DNA from: SCGC-AAA471-B05 sp032249055
GTDB taxonomy: Archaea > Thermoproteota > Thermoprotei > Gearchaeales > Gearchaeaceae
DNA: 8,551 nt
Assembly (NCBI GenBank): GCA_032249055.1
Contig: JAVVGP010000033.1
Coordinates: 1-8,551 of the forward strand
Direction: 5' to 3'
The notes under the pieces were generated by a model. It searched no databases. It worked only from the letters and a program-made list of their open reading frames with translations, and had not been told where the DNA came from. The translations under genes were made by a program, and so were the position numbers. Positions within the stretch are counted from its first letter, which is position 1; each line of letters begins with the position of its first letter. Below, piece by piece: positions 6,946 to 8,551 of the stretch.

Positions 6946-7374
6946 ATGAAATATCTTGAGATACGAATTGAGACTTTCTCTCATGTTACAGAAGATTTAA
7001 ATAAAGTAATTCAAGCTATGAATAGTTTGATAGGATTTGAAATAAAAAATTATCAATTCAAAAAACTTTATGGTCATTGGGGCAATGCGATAATTCATGT
7101 TTTTACAGAAATTTATGAAAAAGAAGCAAACAATTTTTTAATTAGATTAGCTAACATATTAAGCGAAGAAGATAAAAAATACTTAAGTTATAATATTGAT
7201 TTGCATTTGGATGAAAGGTATAAATTACATTTAAGATTTGATAAACAAAAAGCATTTAAAAATGTTTTTAAAATTAGTAGGGGTGATGATGTAATTAAAG
7301 TTACCATTTCTATACCGCAACTTAGTAAAACTGCTATCTTAGATTTTTATAAAAAAATTGGTCTTATATTCTAA
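6946..7374 (+). CDS. RNA-binding protein of the COG1325/DUF54 family (predicted exosome-associated)
   Basis: This 142-residue protein matches the archaeal family long predicted to be exosome-related from its genomic position. Visible family motifs are HVTED at 13-17, GHWGN at 43-47 (family form GHYGN), the helical FLIRLANIL, and LHLDERYKLHLRFDKQKAF at 86-104, where RFDKQ is diagnostic. Its fold is thought to resemble L5/RNA-binding domains, and its biochemical role is not established. The ATG at 6946 lies directly behind the AT-rich divergent promoter with no Shine-Dalgarno. Downstream are Rpp30 and Pop5, the usual neighbours in crenarchaeal genomes, but here a 331-base spacer separates it from Rpp30. 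Function remains predicted. Confidence 0.85.
   Translation: MKYLEIRIETFSHVTEDLNKVIQAMNSLIGFEIKNYQFKKLYGHWGNAIIHVFTEIYEKEANNFLIRLANILSEEDKKYLSYNIDLHLDERYKLHLRFDKQKAFKNVFKISRGDDVIKVTISIPQLSKTAILDFYKKIGLIF
7344..7361 (+). promoter_or_regulatory. possible TATA-box promoter for the 7375-7510 RNA candidate
   Basis: Within the last codons of the COG1325 gene the plus strand reads TTTTTATAAAAAAATT (from about 7346), a good archaeal TATA-like motif. Its centre near 7350 predicts a start around 7375-7378, exactly where the foldable non-coding segment begins. The motif also encodes the FYKK peptide, so it could simply reflect AT-rich codons. Confidence 0.4.
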
Positions 7375-7376
7375 CT

Positions 7377-7510
7377 TTCTCTCCGCCCTGAAAAAGCCAG
7401 AGTTACCTTTTCAAAACATTTTATCGTTCCCACAACCGATTCGAAGCTATATATCGTTTGGTGAACAGTAAGGTGGCACAGAGAATCAATCTATATATTA
7501 GATATCGATT
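7377..7510 (+). ncRNA. candidate structured RNA, unknown class (two successive hairpins)
   Basis: No convincing ORF covers this segment, and its G+C is higher than that of the flanking genes. An outer pairing joins TTCTCT (7377-7382) to AGAGAA (7480-7485). Inside it, an 8-bp stem with G-U pairs joins GTTACCTT (7402-7409) to AAGGTGGC (7470-7477). An imperfect upper stem is built from GTT/AAC, CAC/GTG, AA/TT and CGAT/ATCG (7426-7440 with 7453-7466), around the loop TCGAAGCTATAT. A second hairpin pairs AATC (7484-7487) with GATT (7507-7510) and ATCTA (7489-7493) with TAGAT (7499-7503). It shares two bases with the outer pairing, so the two may be alternatives. ACA at 7478-7480 directly follows the 8-bp stem, as in an H/ACA guide RNA. 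However, the 16-base left side is long for a guide pocket and no kink-turn is clear. Class and strand are unproven. Confidence 0.4.
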
Positions 7511-7556
7511 TTAAGATTACCAAGGAATCCTATTAAAAAATAATAAAGTATGTTGT

Positions 7557-7607
7557 ATGCTTCTCCCTCAGTTTCATTAAACCTTCATTCGAGTTGGGGA
7601 GAAGCGT
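7557..7607 (+). ncRNA. strong hairpin with a tRNA-like acceptor/T-arm alternative fold
   Basis: GCTTCTCCC at 7559-7567 pairs perfectly with GGGAGAAGC at 7597-7605. G-U or A-T pairs extend the stem to 12 bp around a 27-base loop. An alternative fold is notable: TGCTTCT (7558-7564) pairs with AGAAGCG (7600-7606) as a 7-bp acceptor-like stem. CTTCA (7583-7587) pairs with TGGGG (7595-7599) around the 7-base loop TTCGAGT, which has the TTCGA of a T-loop. D- and anticodon arms are absent, because only 18 bases lie between the first strand and the T-arm. The usual G53-C61 pair is replaced by A-T. It could be a small RNA, a tRNA relic, a terminator-type hairpin or an RNase P-recognised leader. It lies about 100 bases before the Rpp30 gene. 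Confidence 0.4.
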
Positions 7608-7618
7608 TGTTGCCATGC

Positions 7619-7654
7619 TTAAGAAAGATTTCTTTTAAAATATTTAAATTTTTG
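7619..7654 (+). terminator. possible terminator of the upstream RNA candidate
   Basis: AAGAA at 7621-7625 can pair with TTCTT at 7630-7634 over a four-base loop. The following stretch is T-rich and ends in AAATTTTTGC (T-run at about 7649-7653). Archaeal termination needs mainly a T-run, so an end to transcription here is plausible. The short stem is weak evidence in AT-rich DNA. Confidence 0.25.
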
Positions 7655-7672
7655 CATCTCCATAAGTTGTGA

Positions 7673-7686
7673 GTTTTTATATTATG
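7673..7686 (+). promoter_or_regulatory. probable TATA box for the Rpp30 gene
   Basis: TTTTTATATTATG lies with its centre about 26-28 bases before the Rpp30 ATG at 7706. That spacing would start transcription at or near the initiation codon (leaderless mRNA). There is no Shine-Dalgarno upstream of the ATG, which agrees. Confidence 0.5.
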
Positions 7687-7705
7687 AAAAATCATATAAA
7701 GATAA

Positions 7706-8293
7706 ATGAACAAATATTGTGATTTATTTATTAAAGCCAATAATGAAAAAGAGTTTAGGAAAATAATAAATATTATAAAAAAGTTTGGTTATGAATATAT
7801 AGGTTTTGAAAAAGATGAAAATAAAAAGAAAATTTGCGATGAATTAAATATAAAATATATTGTTCGTAGTCAAGAATATAAAATAAAAGAGAAAAATGTT
7901 CTGAAATTTATTTATTTTACTAATAAACATGAAGTAATAAATATTATAAAAAGATATAAAATAAATTTATTAACAATTAATAGTAATAATATTTTAAATA
8001 TTGATGAAAAATTAATAAATTTTATTTCTCAAAGAAAAGTTTATTTAGAGATATTATATTCTGATTATCTTAATATAAATATTATAAACGAGAAAAAACT
8101 GATAAAAAAATTGAGTGAAATAATTAAATATTGTATAAGAAAAGAAAAGCCAATAATAATTTCTTCAGGTGCTGAGAATAGTAAACAAATTAAAGCTCCT
8201 AAAGATGTATTAGGCTTTTTTAGTTGCTTAAATCTAGAGAAATATATAAATAAAAATTTAATAACACTACCTGAAATTTTTCTAAATTTATAA
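7706..8293 (+). CDS. rnp3: RNase P protein component Rpp30 (Rnp3)
   Basis: This 195-residue protein is the archaeal Rpp30 subunit of RNase P, the ribonucleoprotein that trims tRNA 5' leaders. It has a TIM-barrel-like fold and pairs with Pop5 to activate the catalytic RNA domain. The N-terminus (MNKYCDLFIKANNEKEF and FGYEYIGFE) fits the first strand and helix of the barrel. The C-terminal region has the family hallmark PIIISSGAEN (149-158) followed by KAPKDV (163-168), matching the usual SSGA...SPRDV. It is slightly short for the family. Composition is extreme: 46% of residues are Ile, Lys or Asn (90 of 195), well above its neighbours, reflecting AT-biased codons. Pop5 begins 214 bases downstream, consistent with a shared function. 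Confidence 0.87.
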   Translation: MNKYCDLFIKANNEKEFRKIINIIKKFGYEYIGFEKDENKKKICDELNIKYIVRSQEYKIKEKNVLKFIYFTNKHEVINIIKRYKINLLTINSNNILNIDEKLINFISQRKVYLEILYSDYLNINIINEKKLIKKLSEIIKYCIRKEKPIIISSGAENSKQIKAPKDVLGFFSCLNLEKYINKNLITLPEIFLNL

Positions 8294-8383
8294 AACATCC
8301 TTTAATTTATTTCAATTTAATTGAGTTTTATTGCCATGGGATGATCATTCGGGAGCTATGTCAAAATTTTATTATCGGACGCG

Positions 8384-8397
8384 GAAAAATTTATAAG
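8384..8397 (+). promoter_or_regulatory. strong BRE/TATA promoter ahead of the pop5 leader
   Basis: GAAAAA followed by TTTATAAG (8390-8397) is a near-ideal archaeal BRE plus TATA arrangement, and GC bases flank it (GACGCGG before, CC after). A start about 25 bases downstream falls near 8418-8422, just before the hairpin at 8428. The transcript would carry a leader of about 88 bases before the pop5 ATG at 8508, unusual in a window where other first genes look leaderless. It could equally be the promoter of a separate small RNA. Confidence 0.6.
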
Positions 8398-8427
8398 CCT
8401 AGAATCGGATTAAAAATTAAATAAAAA

Positions 8428-8471
8428 GTCCCGCGTGGATATCCGAAAACAAAGCCAAAATCCACGCGGAC
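8428..8471 (+). repeat. GC-rich 12-bp inverted repeat (hairpin) in the pop5 leader
   Basis: GTCCCGCGTGGAT (8428-8440) and ATCCACGCGGAC (8460-8471) are complementary over 12 pairs with a single bulged C. The 19-base loop is A-rich and contains ATCCG and GCC. The segment 8428-8473 has 26 G+C in 46 bases (57%), roughly twice the level around it, a known sign of structured RNA in AT-rich thermophiles. No T-run follows, so it is not a simple terminator. It could be the core of a small RNA, a regulatory hairpin for Pop5 synthesis or a protein-binding site. ACGCGG at 8379-8384 could pair with CCGCGT at 8431-8436 as a competing fold. Confidence 0.65.
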
Positions 8472-8507
8472 GGTATCCCATGAAAGGAATTGAAAGAAAT
8501 TTATAAA

Positions 8508-8551
8508 ATGAGAGTTAAACGTAGATATATATTAATAGAATTTTTAGAAAA
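8508..8551 (+). CDS. rnp2: RNase P protein component Pop5 (Rnp2), 5' end only
   Basis: The last 44 bases start an ORF reading MRVKRRYILIEFLE before the window ends. The MRxKRRYxxxE opening is the usual N-terminus of archaeal Pop5/Rpp14-family RNase P subunits, and Pop5 is the normal neighbour and physical partner of Rpp30. Together they form the heterotetramer that activates the catalytic domain of RNase P RNA. The start follows AAATTTATAAA (8497-8507) directly. That motif looks like a TATA box but is too close to serve this ATG, so expression more likely comes from the promoter at 8384-8397 or from read-through. There is no well-spaced Shine-Dalgarno. Identification rests on 14 residues plus context. 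Confidence 0.75.
   Translation, partial: MRVKRRYILIEFLE

Larger units (their letters stand above)
8335..8482 (+). other. Rpp30-Pop5 spacer with a long-range complementary pair
   Basis: No gene is visible in the 214 bases between Rpp30 and Pop5. CATGGGAT at 8335-8342 is an exact 8-base complement of ATCCCATG at 8475-8482. The two would enclose about 130 bases, including the GC-rich hairpin at 8428-8471, like the closing helix of a compact structured RNA. The TATA-like motif at 8384-8397 lies inside this span. If that promoter is used, the 5' arm would not be in the same transcript and the pair would form only in read-through RNA from Rpp30. Common RNase P and SRP RNA motifs were looked for and not found. 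Confidence 0.3.

Noticed and set aside
7460..7495. GGCACAGAGAATCAATC resembles the conserved CR-II segment of RNase P RNA (ACAGAGA-x-CAA-x-C).
   Set aside because: No CR-I (GGAAAGUCC-like), CR-III or CR-V segments were found at the expected places on either side, and the surrounding helices do not match RNase P topology. The similarity is short enough to be chance.
7550..7672. A 40-codon ORF starting MLYASPSVSLNL on the plus strand.
   Set aside because: It covers the strong hairpin, has no ribosome site or family resemblance, and its codons are unlike those of neighbouring genes. The region reads better as structured RNA.
8065..8298. A 77-codon minus-strand ORF opposite Rpp30.
   Set aside because: It is a shadow of the AT-rich Rpp30 gene. 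Its hydrophobic look comes from reverse-complemented Lys, Asn and Ile codons.
8310..8330. TCAATTTAATTGA palindrome after Rpp30 as a terminator.
   Set aside because: The centre is only one to three bases wide, the stem is pure A-T apart from its edges, and only a short T-run follows. It is not distinguishable from background AT-rich sequence.
8330..8350. GGATGATCA as a C/D-box guide RNA box C.
   Set aside because: It is not a proper RUGAUGA, and no CUGA box D occurs at a suitable distance on this strand.
8497..8507. AAATTTATAAA directly before the pop5 ATG as its TATA box.
   Set aside because: It abuts the start codon, so a transcript from it would begin inside the gene. It may be chance, or may serve an alternative transcript.

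Overview
The window comes from a low-GC archaeon, most likely a thermophilic crenarchaeote (Thermoproteota). It carries a proteasome alpha subunit, SBDS, a three-subunit archaeal exosome, eL43 (L37Ae), a Brix protein, KEOPS Pcc1, prefoldin beta and the RNase P proteins Rpp30 and Pop5. This is the archaeal 'exosome superoperon' neighbourhood. Several genes show start features common in Crenarchaeota: no Shine-Dalgarno sequence on first genes, and GTG or TTG starts inside the operon. The lineage is inferred from gene content and order, without a tree.

Positions 6904 down to 1 hold one compact minus-strand operon: psmA - SBDS - rrp4 - rrp41 - rrp42 - rpl37ae - Brix - pcc1 - pfdB - ecfA - ecfA - ecfT (cut by the window edge). 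Most junctions overlap by 4-32 bases or are separated by 1-31 bases. The largest gap is 44 bases, before pcc1. The first nine genes serve protein degradation (proteasome), ribosome maturation (SBDS, Brix, eL43), 3'-5' RNA degradation or tailing (Rrp4/41/42), tRNA t6A modification (Pcc1) and co-translational folding (prefoldin). The last three encode the energising half of an ECF vitamin or metal importer and are functionally unrelated to the rest. The RNA polymerase subunit gene rpoP, usually found beside rpl37ae in crenarchaeal versions of this locus, is absent.

Positions 6946 to 8551 hold a divergent plus-strand group: a COG1325/DUF54 RNA-binding protein, Rpp30 (RNase P) and the first codons of Pop5 (RNase P). 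In the usual crenarchaeal arrangement these lie upstream of psmA in the same direction, so the block looks inverted here.

The part least explained by known genes is the two intergenic stretches in the plus-strand group, 7375-7705 and 8294-8507. Both are richer in G+C than their surroundings, contain strong inverted repeats and sit downstream of TATA-like boxes. The first holds three consecutive foldable segments, one of which can be drawn as an acceptor stem plus T-arm. The second holds a 12-bp GC-rich hairpin (57% GC by count over 46 bases) just behind a strong BRE/TATA motif, in the leader of pop5. These are good candidates for undescribed small RNAs or for structured leaders of RNase P protein genes. 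No known RNA family could be assigned by reading alone.
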